Shown: positions 49,931-64,000 of the stretch, in pieces | How positions within the stretch are numbered: the stretch's first letter is position 1 | Layout of the letters: every line of letters begins with the position of its first letter | Assembly: GCF_963662255.1 (NCBI RefSeq) | Contig: NC_085046.1 | Location: forward strand, 26,821,970-26,885,969 | DNA from: Cinclus cinclus | Taxonomy: Eukaryota; Chordata; Aves; Passeriformes; Cinclidae | DNA length: 64,000 nt | Direction: 5' to 3' | Program-made: the position numbers and the translations under genes | Notes under the pieces: generated by a model | The model's input: only the letters and a program-made list of their open reading frames with translations | The model's database searches: none | What the model was told of the DNA's origin: nothing

Positions 49931-52900
49931 TTGAGGGTCAGGAATTAAAGCACTGGGTTAATTTTTGAATCAGGTCATATGCTGAGAAGAAATATATAAA
50001 AAAAATATTAGATATAAACTGTGAATTCTGTTAATTTAGGGTAAGTCTTTTATTCCAGCTATAGGATGGAATTTAGAGACTGATACAGAAGTTTGACTGG
50101 GTTTGAGTGAAAAATGCAAGTGAAAGAGGATGCTGAAGCATGGCCAGAATATGGAAGAGCCATTTAATACCTGATTACCCTTAGTGGGGATGGTAGTCTG
50201 TGGGTTTCTCTCTTGGATATTTCCATTTACACATCTTTAAGGAAATATTTTAGTCTCTGAAGTTCTTCCAGATTTAAATTTTGCCTTTGATTATTTAATG
50301 CAATTAGGTCCAAAAATGGGGAAATGGATAACAACAGAAGAAGCACATGCTACAAGAAGCATTGGTTTGAGGAAGGAAAGATAAATCTAAAACAAATAAG
50401 AGAACCATAGGGTAAGCCAAACCCATTTGGCTGTTCCGTTCAAAGGTTTCTAACACTTTCTTCTGGAAATAGAAATGTGCCCACATAATGGTTTGAGATC
50501 CAGCATGCAAATACATGGCCCACAGAGGAGTTGTGCTTTAATTTATGTCTAAGAATTCATTTACTCTATATTTTAAATTCCTTGGCCTTGGATATTTATC
50601 TACAACATGACAAAAAACATTTAAAGCTTATTAAATTTTGTCACTTTAGAAGCAGTGTAAGGGATAGACAAATTTAAAACAACAACAACATTTGCAACCA
50701 ATATTTAAAATAAGTTTTACTAAGAAATAAGTTATATGTATTACTACTATACCTATATTAATGCTATACCTATGCACTCATTAATTTTACAGCATATGCT
50801 ATTTCCTTCAGTACCACTGATTATTGGACCAAACTACTGCTAAAGTCTGCCTGTTAGAAAAAGAGCAATTCCAAAGATTAGTGTTTTTACAAGGGCTGGA
50901 TGCAGGCTGGTATGTTAGGAGTCCTATAGTTCTATTCTGTATCACTAGTACCCAGACATTTCTTATTTACTGCATCATTTCAGTCATATGATAAGCAATT
51001 AGATTAATGCGAGGAAGACATCTAAGGTGCACTCACTAAAAAAAAAAAATTCCAGAAGCCCTTTGACACATGGCACAAAACTCTGCCCTTTAAGAGACTT
51101 CAGCTTCAATCCTAGCACTACCAGGTGAAAAAAAACAACTCATAACAAAGGAATGATACCCATTTCCCTTTCAACACTAAGCTGCTCTCCAACAAACTAA
51201 TGAAGCTTTAAAGAGTGGAAAGAAGCACCAGCAGCACAGGACCTTGAAGGTGAAAGCTGCAGAGTGCACCTTCAGCACTGTGATAAGGGTGACAAAGAAA
51301 AGCAAGGTCAAGAAGCAGGGGAGCACAAACCTCTGTCAGAGAGCAGATCATGCCAGCTCAAAGAAAATGGGACCATATAAGCATAAGACAATAGGACTAG
51401 AAGGCAAAGTCTCCTAAATAGTGCATTCATATTTTCCAGACCAGTCAAGGAAAACATCTGTACAAGCAATTAAGGAAATACAATCTCAAATAAAACCATT
51501 CTATCACATGCTATTACATGCTATTAATTGTACACTAAATCTTGCTAATACTGCTGCAAGACTGTGGCAAATTTGTGATAAACAGGGAAGAAAAAATTCC
51601 CTTGAGAGTTAGAACTATACATTGGGACAAGAAAACCATCAGAAAGTATGAAATTTGGGAGATTTAGATAACTGGGTAAAATAATAATGTGTGTATATCT
51701 AAAGATATTTGTTTATTTCTCTTTTTTAAAGCCATAAACATGTTTTGAGATGAAACATGAGAATATAGTACTGTCATTGGAACATTTGGCTTCTGATTGC
51801 ATAAGCAATTCAAAGAGCACCAAAACAATTAATTTTCCATTCTTTTTAATGTGACATTTAAGGCCTTATTAGAAAAAAAAACATTAATGCAAACTGAAAA
51901 CACAAAGTACAGCAAAGACCGCTGGTTGATGCAGAGAAAAAGACAAAATAGTTTTTTCTGAAGAACATTTATTTATAAAAAAGCAAAAAATGTAGATGAA
52001 ATTGAACAGGTAACAGCACACTTTTCTGGTTAAGCATTGTCTTATGTGGGTTCATTATCTATGAAGTTTAACTTATTATAAATCAATATATTTAAACTCT
52101 AATGTTTGTGGATCCATGCTTAACTACAACAGGGTTTATGATTTCTCAAAAGATGTTCTGCTTTATCCCTTATGAACTCATTAGCTAATATGTCAAACAG
52201 TTTTGAATTGCCACATCTCTCTGATATTAATAGATCAAAAAGAAACCTTTATTGACACTTCCCTGGAAAACTACTAGTTGATTTGTCTAATTCACCTACT
52301 TTTTAAGAAAATGATGAAACACAAACTAAAAGAAATCTGAACTGTATGTAATTGTATTCAAAGTGACATAAAAAAATAGAGTGATAAATAAAAATATGCA
52401 TAAATATTATTCTTCTGATGTAATAGTAAGTGCAAAAAAAAAAAATCCCAGTTGTCAGACAAAACCACAGTGATGTTGCACTGATATACAGGCATTAGGA
52501 CAATTCTACTGGCAGCAGTGAATGGATGTTGGAACACGTAGAAATTTCTAGTCTACAGCAATAAACAGAAGTAAGATAGGCAGACACGTTCATAATAAGC
52601 ATATTTACATAAATATTTTCATAGCATTATTTTAAACATTGGAAAAAATATTGATTTTTTTTTCAAACAAATAGGTAGAATCAAAGTCTTAAAAAATAGT
52701 GTATTTTCAACAGGGATGTATTTCCTTGAATTATCCATTTGCACCCACCATATGTTTTTGCTTCCCACAAAACTACCACCAACAATATTTTCTGGCATGC
52801 AACTTGGCTCATGTTTTCTTTCACTCCTGGAAACAAAACCATACCTTTATGTTTCAATTTATTAGAGAAGACGCCCAGGTGTTCTCCTGGTGAGTACACA

Positions 52901-55900
52901 TGCAGTTCTCAGAAAGAAAACCTTGATGCAAACAATATTTGACAGTGGTTCTTCTTTGGAGCTGAGCTAGATATTCTTCCTACAGTTCTGGGGGAATTAC
53001 TGGCAGAAGTAGTTTTTTGCAGATAGAGCAATACCACAGCTGTCCTTTACAAAATGGGATAGCTTTTGATCCACTTCTAAGATAACAACTGTCCCCAGTC
53101 TCATTTCCCTTCTGTCCTATTACTCTTAGGTAAACTGCATAAACAGACATTTTAAAGACACAGCAGTATGACTGTTTCTCAGCCTAGTCAACTTTCTTCA
53201 CCAAACACACGTCAGCATTAAAGATGCCCTGTAGAGGTTCAGAACAGAGAGGTATACGTATGTAAAATAAGAGATTATTTCCATTTGAATTGAATATGAA
53301 CAAAAATTTATGAGCAAATTCAGACAGATTAGCTAACAGAAGAGCAACTTCTAATGTTTTGACTGTTAACTCCTACCTTCTGTGATGGGACCTTTATTAG
53401 AGATATATTTTCAAAGGAAAAAACATCCCAATTCACACATCTCCTATGGTGGTGATTCAACATGCAAGCTGCTGAATCATGCTTGAACATTATTATTCAC
53501 AGTGGCTGACATTCTAGAGGGTCAGCAAAAAAATTAAAAAAAAAAAAACCACAAACAAAGTTACTGCTCATGTTCAGCATGTAGTGCTATCAGTGATAAA
53601 GAGCAACTGCACATCCTGAGCAGTGCCACTGGCTCTGACCCTGCACCCTCCAAGCCCAAGCAATTGCAGTTTTTATGATTGGATTGGTCTCTGACCCAGA
53701 TACTGTACTGATTATTGAAGCTTCCACTTGGCAGGAGTAACTCTGACCTACTGTGCTAATAATTTTGCTGATGGGAACTAATTAACTGCCAGACAGTCTA
53801 CACACTCTCTTTAACCTAGCTGTTAACAAGCTTGTAATGAAACTTCAATCAAGTCACACTGTGCTGTGGGTAAATAAGCATGTTCACATGCATGCACATG
53901 TGTCTACACACTGGGATGGTGACTACAGTCCTATGGAATGAGTGAAGGTAAAATAAAAGAATGGTAAAACATACTGAAGTGTCCTATGTTTATGTCCATC
54001 TCATCACTGACCAAGGTAAGAATGAGAAATGAAAGTGGCTCTGTTTCTACCTCTAGGGTACTTCATACTGGTCAATTCAGGACAATCCCAAGGAGACCTG
54101 AATCTCACAGCTGTTTAAGTGTGGCCCTTCTCTGCATTAATGCACCACTGCTATGGAAACATGCACTTAAATTTACCTTATTAAATAGAAAAAAAAATTA
54201 TTATACAATCTCAATGATTTGAAGCAATTTGATATCTGTTCTTACTGTTCAAACAGACTAACTTCTAAAGACATTAGAAAATTGGGTGCCTAGTGTGGAG
54301 TTGCACATTCACTCATGTTAGAATAGTCTTAGTCACTCAGATGATTCTGAAACAATGTTTGCATCTATTCAAATGTTGGTGCCACTCTGCTAACCCCCAG
54401 AATGCACAACAGCCCTGGTTAAGACTTACAGCAGAAGTAAATCTAACAAGGAAAAATTATCTCCAAATGCTTCAGGTTGAAATACAAAAGTAAAATTAAA
54501 AGAAGAGAAGGTGAAGGGGCATTATCACGCAGGGCAAAAGGTCCCAAAATACTCTACAATATTCTAAGTAGGCAGGAAATTCCTGTGCACTCTGTACACA
54601 CACATCACAAGTAGTCGTCTAATGTGATCAGGTTAACAGAGAAAGCAGCAGGTAACAACAACATTGTGCTAATTTTCTCCTGCTAAAACACTCCAAAATT
54701 CAGAATAATCAAACAAAGTAATCTTTGTGTATTAGAACAATATATGTTGAAGAAAAGCATGCAGCTCGATGGTTCTTCATTTCTCTTTGACAATTTTGAG
54801 CTTCAGCATAAAAGTGGTAGTTAATGCCATTTGAATGAGGCAAGTTTTGAAACAGCAGAAACTCTGTAGAATATGGCCTGCATCAATTAACCTAAATATC
54901 ACATTTTAACAGATCAATATCTACCAATTTTCACTAAAGGTAAGTATTTGTGCCTGGTTCTATGAAATATTAACTACGTGTACACAAACTTTACTATATA
55001 ACTAAAAAAATTAGACATCTTCTGTGAAAATTGAGGACAAGTCTAAAACTTGTATTTTGTCCTAACACCTATAAACTGACAGCCTGGGTGACACTTTAAA
55101 TCTTATATGCTACTGGTTTGCCTCCACCAGACTCACCTACACTAGATGTAGTCACTTGGCTACATTGTGTACTTTTACCTCTGAAAAAGAGCACTAAAAC
55201 TAAACAATCTTAAATCAGGCTCCTTGACCTTTTCTGATGACTAGTGTCCACTCAACCTTTTCAGGATGAATGGTAGATATCTTTGTCCAAGGCAGTTTAT
55301 GCAGCAATCACAGTACTTCCTCTAAGTTAGATAAATTAGGTGGTCACTTAACAGGGAGAAAGGCCAACATCAATTGCAGCAAAGGTCACTCAGTTCAGTT
55401 ATCATGTACTGTATTAAATTGTCATCAGATCTGAACAGCAATTTCATCAATAACCCATCCAGCTAGAATGACTGTGGATGTTTGAAACCATCCACCCACT
55501 CTGTGGGGGACGGAGAGCAGTCAGAAAACTCACACGTATCTGTAAGGCAGTGATACGAAAAACCACAAAATAAACACCTGAAGGGAATAAAGATTGTCAT
55601 CCACCAGATCGGGGCAAAAGAAGATGGAACAGAAACTAATGATATACAGTATAGTCTTTCCACAGGACTAGAAATACCATCCTATCTCCTACTACTTGAG
55701 AGTAACTCCTTCCTTAAATCTTTGTTTCTTGAGATTTTTTGGGGTGTTCTAACAGTCATTCTGGGAATACCCTGCTTTTTCCAGCATTCTGAAGTCTCTG
55801 CTTAGTTCTGCTGATTCTGCTTTCACCAGCACAATGCAATAGAAGAAATACCATAAAGTTTAAACAAATAAAGATGAACGCTATCCAACCTCTGACACAG

Positions 55901-56440
55901 AAAACTGTTTTGTTATTTTGATCCAGTAAAAGCCTCTTCGCTTTTACTGTAACCAAGTCTTTACATTGTTGAGAACAGCATTATTTCATTATTTTCATGA
56001 AATTAAAGTAACTCTAAAATCCCAAAGTATTCAAGCATGAAAATGTTATGCAATGTAGCTTTTATGCATGGTATGTGTTTGTATTACAAGGAATTGTAAT
56101 ACGTGCAGTTTGACTCCATACGAGGGGTTTTTTTTGGTTTACTTTTTTTTAAAGAAAAACAATTGATTACTTCTACTTGTGCAGCTTTTCAAAAGAAACA
56201 GCGAAGTTTATCCTTTACAAAAATGCCAGGCAATGCCATGCTTTTATTTTGAACAGAAAGTTTCAAATTGCTAACTAAAGATACTCTTACTTTTAAACAA
56301 TATTCATACTTGGATGTCTTTCTTATTTTCAGATAAATCTCAATCTAATTTTCCGACAATCCATCCTGAAAATAAATATGAAAGTAAATGCCTGAGCACT
56401 TGCAGATGAAATCTATACAGTCTACTCAGGAATCTGCAAA

Positions 56441-56466
56441 GTAACAGCTGGTGCTACAGCTGTTAC
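56441..56466. repeat. Inverted repeat with two CAGCTG E-boxes
   Basis: GTAACAGCTG and its exact reverse complement CAGCTGTTAC are separated by six bases. Each arm carries CAGCTG, a consensus E-box for class A/tissue-specific bHLH dimers. Function is unproven. Confidence 0.85.
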
Positions 56467-57287
56467 ATTCAATCAGGGAAGACAACCAATACCATATGGC
56501 GTGCTTTTCTAATGCAGTTCTAAACACTGAATATCCAAGATACTATACTTAGGGGGAAGAAATAGGGAGCTGAAATGCAACCATTACCAATAATTAGTCC
56601 AATCCATCACAAATGATTACCAAAATGATTTATCATTAATAATCACTCACTGAGGGAAGGTTGCCCAAAATAACAAAAAGAAAATCTCACGTAAGCTTTG
56701 TATTTTTAATTTAAGAATCACTTAATTACTTTTCATCATGTAAAACAGTGCTATTTCTAAACACCAGGAATAAATCTAGATGGTATCATTTCAGGTTGCA
56801 CTTTCAAGCAGGGATAGCATCAAGAGCTTTGAAGAAAGACTAGTTCAGGAATCAAAACCAATGATGATGAAATTAAGGCTCATACTTGAAGGCATCAAGG
56901 TATCAAAAAGGAAACACACATAAAAATACATGTTTATTCAGGAAAATGCTTGCTTTCTCCTTGTTACCTAGAAACTTGGTTTCTAACAAAGAACAAAATC
57001 CAAACTCTTATAAAACTGTCAGGAAGAAAATTTTCTCTGCACTTTGAGAGAAGAAGCTCGTTCTGGTTGACAGAGATATGTATTTTTAGTGATCATGATT
57101 TTATTGCTATATTCTGAAATGCAGTTATCACAACCTGTCACCAAATCCACTGAAGTAATGGTAGAATACTCTGACACAAAGAGAACACGTTGTATGAAAA
57201 CAACATGCTGAGAAAATAGTATTAATAGTGCTGTGAGTTTTACTTTTAACCAACCATTGTATTGACAGCTTTAGCATATGTGCTTCT

Positions 57288-57288
<1 letters not shown>

Positions 57289-57333
<45 letters not shown>
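57289..57333. repeat. 45-base A run
   Basis: An uninterrupted run of 45 A followed by CCACAAATC, the longest homopolymer in the window. On the THSD7A transcript strand it is poly(U). No retrogene-like sequence is recognisable to its left. Confidence 0.95.
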
Positions 57334-57335
<2 letters not shown>

Positions 57336-60300
57336 ACAAATCTCTCAGTTAAGAACATGGAATATATAAACAAATATTTTTCTATAAATATACTTTTGTG
57401 GCAATGCAAACATTTCAAAAATATACTTTTAGACAGTTTGTTTCAAAAGTTCATTAAAAGTTTAATAAAAGCAATAAAAAAAATACGTAATATGTAACTA
57501 AGTTGAAAACCCACACAAAATTTTTTCCTTATTTAATACATTTATTGCAAAATACATATACCTGTTTTCTTCTTTGTGCTCAAGTGCTCATCTTTTCTTA
57601 AAGAAGGTTATTTAGTTGACCTCCCTTTGAAAACTGTAAGTGGCTTATGTAAAAAGTGGAATAAAATTGTCTTTCTCATAAATGAGTATTTTAAAGACAT
57701 CAAAAGTCAAGTACAACAACCCAAAATGCCAGCAGCACTCCTGCATCTCACAGCAACATTTACTGTTCCAAAGAGCACTCTTTATGGCAACTGCACTGAA
57801 CAGGGTGAACCCATCTGTCCCACTATTAGTCCATAGCTAAGAATGAAGTACATAAATGCGAAATTTTCAGTCTGACTTTACTGATTAAAGATCAAGTCCA
57901 AGACCATCTGCTGAGTTAGAATAATCTGTCAGCATGTCAGAAATCCTGACACTGGGAAACAGACAGCAAAGATCTTTCCACAACAAAAACTATATTAAGT
58001 AATTCTGTGGTATCACTACAATGATAATTTCCAAGAGGTTACTTAGAATCACCACAAAGTATTTAGGAACAGTCTAGAAACACTGAAGTACCAGATCATA
58101 CTTGTGAAATATATTCTTATAAGAACTTGAGTGATAATAAAATAGTCTAATAATATGCAAAGAAGCTTTTAACTACTCAAGGCAGAGCAGAAATATTGCA
58201 TTTCAAAATGCCTTATCAAATTTCCTGGTTTTAAAGAAACTATAAAATTATCTTGCTAGCAAGTGTGAATAGTTGGATGGCATTGAAACTGCAGACAACC
58301 TTAGAGCTGGAAGAATGCTTATGCATTTGCTACATCCCTGCAGTTGAAAAATAGTTTACCTTCCCAAATTGTACTGAAAAACTACATAAGGATGCCAAAC
58401 TGGAAAAGTAAAATCATCTTAATCCTTCACAAAAACAAAGGCTAACCAAAATTATCAAAAAATAATGACTTGATTACTAATTCATCAAAAGGCATTGTGC
58501 AAGCATGACCTTTAAAATCAAAATGGGTGTTTCTTCTGTGCTGCTGGGATCAATTTCTGTATCTTCACCAGCACTGCAGATTGATGCATTATTATCAAGG
58601 CAGATAAAAGCAGGAGCTTGGAATCTCACTGAACTGCCTGACTCATAAATGGCTACCATAAACTAAATTTCAGTTTGAAAGCTTTTCCATTATGAAGGTT
58701 TTTAAACAATTTGTTCTCATTTTGAAACTCTTCTTGAAACCAGTTATTTTTAAACATACCTAGCATTCTCTGCTTTGAAAATGGCTATGAAAAAGCTATG
58801 AAAAACTTATTTAAACACAAAAATCGCTGCCAACAGCCAAGCTAAGGGTACTCATTTACCAGATTTCAAAATGATGGGTCTTGTACTTGAAAAATTTAAT
58901 TTGCAGACACTTCTTTGTTATTTTAAGGAGTAAATTCCTTGTTACCTACACTGCACTGAAATTAGACTTTTTTCTATGAAACTAAAGCATCTCAGAGGTG
59001 ATAAGAACCACAGAAGTAAGTAGCATTTTTCATTACTTCGATTCCATAGAACATTTTTCTTGGTAGTTGCAAAAAGGAGACAGAAATGGGCTGTACGCAT
59101 AAATCAGAAGAACTAAATAACGTCTTGAACCATTAACTACAAATGTACAGTAACTACAGAGCTATCAAAAAATTTATGCTCAACTTCTCCTTCATCTAAA
59201 AAATATGTCCTTCATTATATCTGAAAAATTAAAGGATGTTAGAACATCTTATGTTCATCTAAAACTCATATACTTGTTTTCTTACCAAGTCTCCTTGATA
59301 AAGTTATGTTGGCATTACGCTCAGAACTGATTCTAATCGGCACCCATATTTTTGAAGGATAAGGGATTAACTTTTTCTTAAGGGAGTAACCTTTTCTAAA
59401 AATTATTCCAAACCAAGAGGAAACAAATTATCACATAACTCAATTTCATTTTCCAACTCCTTCCGATTCAAAGATTAGGTATTATTCCTTAACTAAGGCA
59501 TATAGGCTAATCTACTTAATAGCCAAGAATCTTCTGAAAAGAAAGCAAGACACATCCCATGCTTTTTTTTTTTCTTTTTAAGTAGATTTTAACATGATTG
59601 TTTAAATGCAAGACAGTTGGCACTGGGCATTTTGTTTGAATGGATATTGTGTAAGCAAATAAGACATATTCCCTTAAATAAAAAGGAAAGTAAAGTGCAC
59701 AAGCTTTTGAAAAGTTAGGTGTAATTCCAACAAGACAGAAGAAAGTTCAAGCATGTCTCTGTGTTGGGGAAAGCGCCCTCATTGTGATCTATATTAAAAT
59801 CCAATGGATGTAACAAAAGAAGTTTCAGTGTACTGAGCGGCACAAAGTGATACTACAAAGTACATACTAAAGATGATGAGTTTTTATTAAAAATACATAC
59901 ATTAAAACAAAAAAATTAAGAATGTCTCATGGAGACTATTTCCTCTTTTACTATCTAATAAAAATTATGAGCACTTGCACTGTTACCTTGAGACATGACA
60001 ATAAATTCACAGGAGCTAAATGCATATTAGGTTGGACCAAGAAATTTTATCTTCCCAATGGAAAAGTCAAACAGACGCACACTGCTCTTACAACAGTTAG
60101 TTAACAGAACTAATCTTCCTCCTAGAAAGATTCAAATTTACTGCTCTTCATTGTGATGAAAAAAAAAAACAAAACAAAAAACAAACCAAACCAAAACAAA
60201 AAAACCACAAAGACATGCAGTCATTGAATGAAATGGAATTAGGTTAAAAAGCAAAAATTCCTGGTAAGAGATCATACTGATATGTTCATATTTTGTTTAT

Positions 60301-63300
60301 TAATCTCACACTAAATGTTTCTCACTTTATTAGGGAGAGAGGAAAAGGTTGTGATCTCTCAGTGTTATGTACTGGATGATATCATGAGTATCACATGTGA
60401 CAGGGTGGCTCATAGCCTGGGAAGAAGAGCACAGCAAACCACTGACAGCTTTATCAATTTCCTTATCTGGCATTCCAGGCTATCTTTGAGGCTGCAGGCT
60501 CTAAGGAATAGCAGCCTTCTGAAGCACCAAATGTCTCTACAGAAATTAGCTGAATATTAAAATCCAGTTTTTCATTGCCATCATGATATGCCTGATATTC
60601 AGGGTTTGCAACCAATACAGATCCAGAATATCATTAACAAAAGCACCCAACTGGTTCAAGCTTTGTCTTCTAATTTCAATTCGTCTTTGATAAAAATTTT
60701 TAGATGTTGACAGCATGAGATAAATAAAACTATCTTCATGGCTCATCTTTCTCTTTGGAAGTGCATTAACACAACGTGACAAAAAGGATGAAGAACTATT
60801 TCTTGATGCACGTAGAGGCCTACGGCAGTAAAAACATGTTTCTTCTCCAGAATACTGAGCAGTTATTGAACAGGCAGCTGAAACAGACCCAGGTCACAGC
60901 AACAAACCTCTCATACAGCATCCATTACTCCAATGCAACAAAAGAAGGGTAGCATATGGAAGTGTTAATACCAGCCATGTGAGACACTGGAATGAGGACC
61001 TAAAAACTACCATATGTACCAAAGATAAAAGGAAGAACAATAATCATAGATGATAGATTTGAAAAAGTAGTAAAACTTCTGTGTTATACAAAACCTACTC
61101 TGTTTTAAAGAACTAGTCTAGATGTTTTATTTCTCATCTATCTGTACTTCACACAGAGTTCAAAATATTTAAGAAAGCAATATGTATCATATCAAACTGA
61201 TGGCAACTCATACATCAGAGGGAAATATCCACAGTGTAGTTTTTTTGTCTTTTCTGTTTGTGTGTGTGTTGTTTTGTCCTTCTTAGTTATGTTGCTTTTT
61301 TTATAAACAGGTTCTTCAAGAAATACTTTCATGTGATTCATAGCTTTATTTAATAAGCAATTAGGAGACAACTCAATGAGTGGAAAGCATATGTATTTGG
61401 GCAATGATCACATTTCAGAAGGAAGTAATTCTCAGCCTGAGGTTGGAAGTCACATTAAACCAATTAGAGTAACCATTATGTAAATGGCAGATCTTGTGCT
61501 GCTTGGCACAACACTAGTCAGTGGATTTATCAGGGAAGATTAGACTTCACAAAGCACAGTTCAGCTAAGTTATAGCTGAGGGGCATGACAACTGACAAAC
61601 TCTCTACTTGAATAATCTAGCCATGAAGGTAAAAAGGATTAAAAAAAAAGGAGAGCAAACTAGCTATAGTGCAGCATACAGACAATAGTGTAGTCTTTCA
61701 ATTACAGTGATAGAAACTATACTGCTTAAAATATTTAGAATAAATGTAAAGCAGAAATTGGCAAAGACATAGCAGTTTGGAAAGAAAGACGAGAGAAGGG
61801 GTTAATTATTCAGCCTCATTAAATTTTTCATCAGAAGCAGCAAACTATCATAGCTTGAGCGTTTTCTTTTTCATTAGAGTCCTTTTTAATATTGACATCC
61901 AACCAATTATGTTCAAACTAATTCCCAGAATGCTGTGAGACTGCAGCTACTTTCAGAAGTTTTTCCACATTAATGAACTGTATTATTTTTTCATTAGTAG
62001 CTCCAGTGTGCTGTGAGACATACAAAGTGGGGAACACATAACCACCCTGAACAGAACATATTATCCAAAAAGACTTTGGCTTTCTTAATGATTTTCTATC
62101 TTCAGGGAGCCTCCTTCATCTTTACTTTAAAAATTCAAAACCAAAAGCAGCACTTCTACTTCAAGTGGACTCACCCTTTATAACAGACTGCAGCAAAACA
62201 TGTGAATCCTTTGCCTCAGCTCCAGACACAGGTGAAGTGAACACAAAAGATTTCTATTTTTTTTATTTTACATTCTATCTTTTATTGTCTACACTCCAGT
62301 TTGTATATTTGGGTTGTTTTGTTGTTTTTTTCAGATATGCCTGACTAGATCAAACTATTTTGATAACATTCTGAAGATTTAATAAGCCTTAGCTAATGAT
62401 AGCTAGTTTCCTTTTTACATACTCTCAATGAAAAGAAAACAGGCAACAAAAAGGCATATTATCTGATTCATTGTACAGAAAGCAGGGCATCTTTTTATGG
62501 CTTCTAAATATGTTTTTTTTTTTCCTTCCAAAATAACTCTCTGGTAACATTTGCATAAAATGTGATGAATATCTGTCTTAAAGGGAAGAGAAATTGCAAC
62601 ACAGAATTGCATTAGCAGCTAATACAGGCATAACAATACTGCAAACTAATTTCTTTACTCTTCCTTTTAACATTTTCTCTTTAATTAAATTGCACTTTTC
62701 TTTACCTCAACTTCTCCTTTAATCCATTTTTTTGTTAATAAAGACATGCCTCTAATTGTGCTACTCATTCTCATGGGATTATATATACAGACTGTATTCC
62801 ATACACAGACTAATTAATTATAATAAATAATAACAAACAACTTTCTGGATAGCAGTGTCCAACGTACTTAAAAAGTCATGGGCTTGTATACTGAAGAGTG
62901 CGTTTAATTTACTAAACCTGTAAGTTCAAAAGGCACACACAAAACCTTTATAAAAGTTTATATAAGTTACTTCATATGCAAATTACCTACCATCTTTCTT
63001 AAAATGGCTTACACCAAATAATAGCATTATATATGAACAGTAACAATATGCCATTTCCTCTGAGACATAAGTTCACTGGCTCATCTCTTTCTAGTCTCAA
63101 AATAATGCTCCTATCAATATGAGAAAACCTATTTCTTAAATGAGAGTGATGAAGACATTATGTAAGCAACAGATTGTTATTTAAACAGACTTCTTCTGCA
63201 TGCATGGCAGTAATTTTTAGTTCACTGAATTGTCACTCTATTTCTAATCATCAATTTCCTTTTATATATGAGGCTGCAGCAAAACACACCAATTTTAAAT

Positions 63301-64000
63301 ACCCACTTCTGCATCCAGAAAGTAAAATCTTTAGTACCCAATTTTGGCTTATGTGGACCCTGACCCTAAAGATTATTACTTCCCTGTTAAGAGGGAAATT
63401 AAGCAGCATACTGCTCAGAAGAAACTATGAAGCATGTAATCCAGAAAATTCAGTGATTTCAAGAGAAAGCGTTCACTACATCACATCCTCAGAGCAATAA
63501 AACTGACTTCTTGCAGAGTTCAGATAAGAAAAACACAACAGCAAAATCTCAAAAAACAAGTAGTTACAGAACAAACTCACAGTTTTATAGTTAGTTCCAT
63601 CACATGTAATTGGCAGTCTACCTGGTAGAATAGCTCAAATCTGTACTGTGACAAAAGAACCAAGACTCTGTTATAATCAGTACATATACTCATCTGGATT
63701 TCCTCCATAAAGCTTTTAAAATATATTTAACACAGAGGGGGAGAAAATAAAGTGCTTATCACTAGTAAATATACAAATCACCTATACAAATCTGTCATGA
63801 AATGCACTTTGTGAAGTTTCAGAGAACTCAGCACAGACAGTAACATTCCTGCAGTTCCCTACAAAGATGTGAAGTACAGCACAGAAAATAATCTGAACTT
63901 CCTGGTCTTATGGTTCACCCAAACTATTCCTAAGGTGTTGACATTCATATATCAAGTTGAAATATGGAGAGCCATGAGTCATCCATCCATGTCAAGTTAA
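57334..64000. other. Intronic stretch to the window edge
   Basis: About 6.7 kb of AT-rich intron with an A/C tract at 60159-60212. The longest open frame (108 codons, 63174-63500, plus strand) has no recognisable domain. THSD7A exon 1 is not reached. Confidence 0.6.
60159..60212. repeat. A/C-rich low-complexity tract
   Basis: An A run of about eleven bases is followed by CAAAA, CCAAA and CAAAAAAA units ending in CCACAAAG. Confidence 0.9.

Larger units (their letters stand above)
48426..57288. other. Intronic stretch with no recognised transposon or gene
   Basis: About 8.9 kb. The part at 49320-49930 is less AT-rich and unassigned. The rest is AT-rich with short A runs (51040, 52434, 53536) and an inverted E-box pair at 56441-56466. 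Open frames are all below 80 codons. Confidence 0.55.
1081..64000 (-). other. THSD7A: THSD7A intron 1, 3' portion (at least 62.9 kb)
   Basis: Everything to the right of the exon is intron of THSD7A, transcribed right to left. No second exon with matching splice sites and THSD7A-like coding was found. Exon 1, which supplies the signal peptide, must lie beyond 64000. The interval is AT-rich, with scattered old CR1 copies, one SINE, two solo LTRs and simple repeats. A long first intron is typical of this gene. Lineage-specific noncoding RNAs or enhancers could be present but cannot be shown from sequence alone. Confidence 0.85.

Noticed and set aside
1..64000. CRISPR array, prokaryotic operon, phage or an intact provirus
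   Set aside because: No regularly spaced repeats, no bacterial gene spacing, and only solo LTRs without retroviral coding sequence. The splice sites and CR1/SINE content are vertebrate.

Overview
The window is avian, almost certainly passerine, nuclear DNA, and nearly all of it is intron. The only convincing protein-coding sequence is one 832-base exon at 249-1080 on the minus strand. It encodes the first thrombospondin type 1 (TSP1) repeats of THSD7A and corresponds to exon 2 of the vertebrate gene. Both splice sites are visible. The gene runs right to left, so exon 1 (signal peptide and promoter) lies beyond base 64000 and exon 3 lies before base 1. Bases 1-248 are the start of the next intron, and 1081-64000 are at least 62.9 kb of intron 1.

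The organism call rests on repeats. There are several CR1 LINE remnants, the standard avian LINE. At 4015-4142 there is a short tRNA-Ile-derived SINE with a CR1-like 3' tail, a type (TguSINE1-like) known from passerine birds. Two solo LTRs also match long terminal repeats I recall from bird genomes. Overall repeat density is low and the DNA is AT-rich, as expected for an avian intron.

Layout: 1-248 intron 2; 249-1080 THSD7A exon; 1766-2040 CR1 (minus); 4015-4142 SINE (minus); 13850-14822 a nested cluster in which a CR1 is split by a solo LTR that itself carries a short CR1-like tail; 17654-18290 a 39-base A run, a hairpin and a GC-richer block; 22140-22222 CR1 3' end (plus); 41530-42130 CR1 reverse-transcriptase remnant (plus); 42759-43271 a well-preserved solo LTR with a perfect 5-bp target-site duplication and an internal 54-bp tandem duplication; 47870-48425 CR1 reverse-transcriptase remnant (minus); 57289-57333 a 45-base A run. 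Between these the intron holds only simple repeats and unrecognised unique sequence.

The many short open reading frames in the intron look like chance. I found no RNA gene, CRISPR array, second gene or new biological system. The best leads are the nested repeat cluster, the solo LTR with its duplication, the passerine SINE, a few precise inverted repeats, and a strand bias of long A runs relative to THSD7A transcription.
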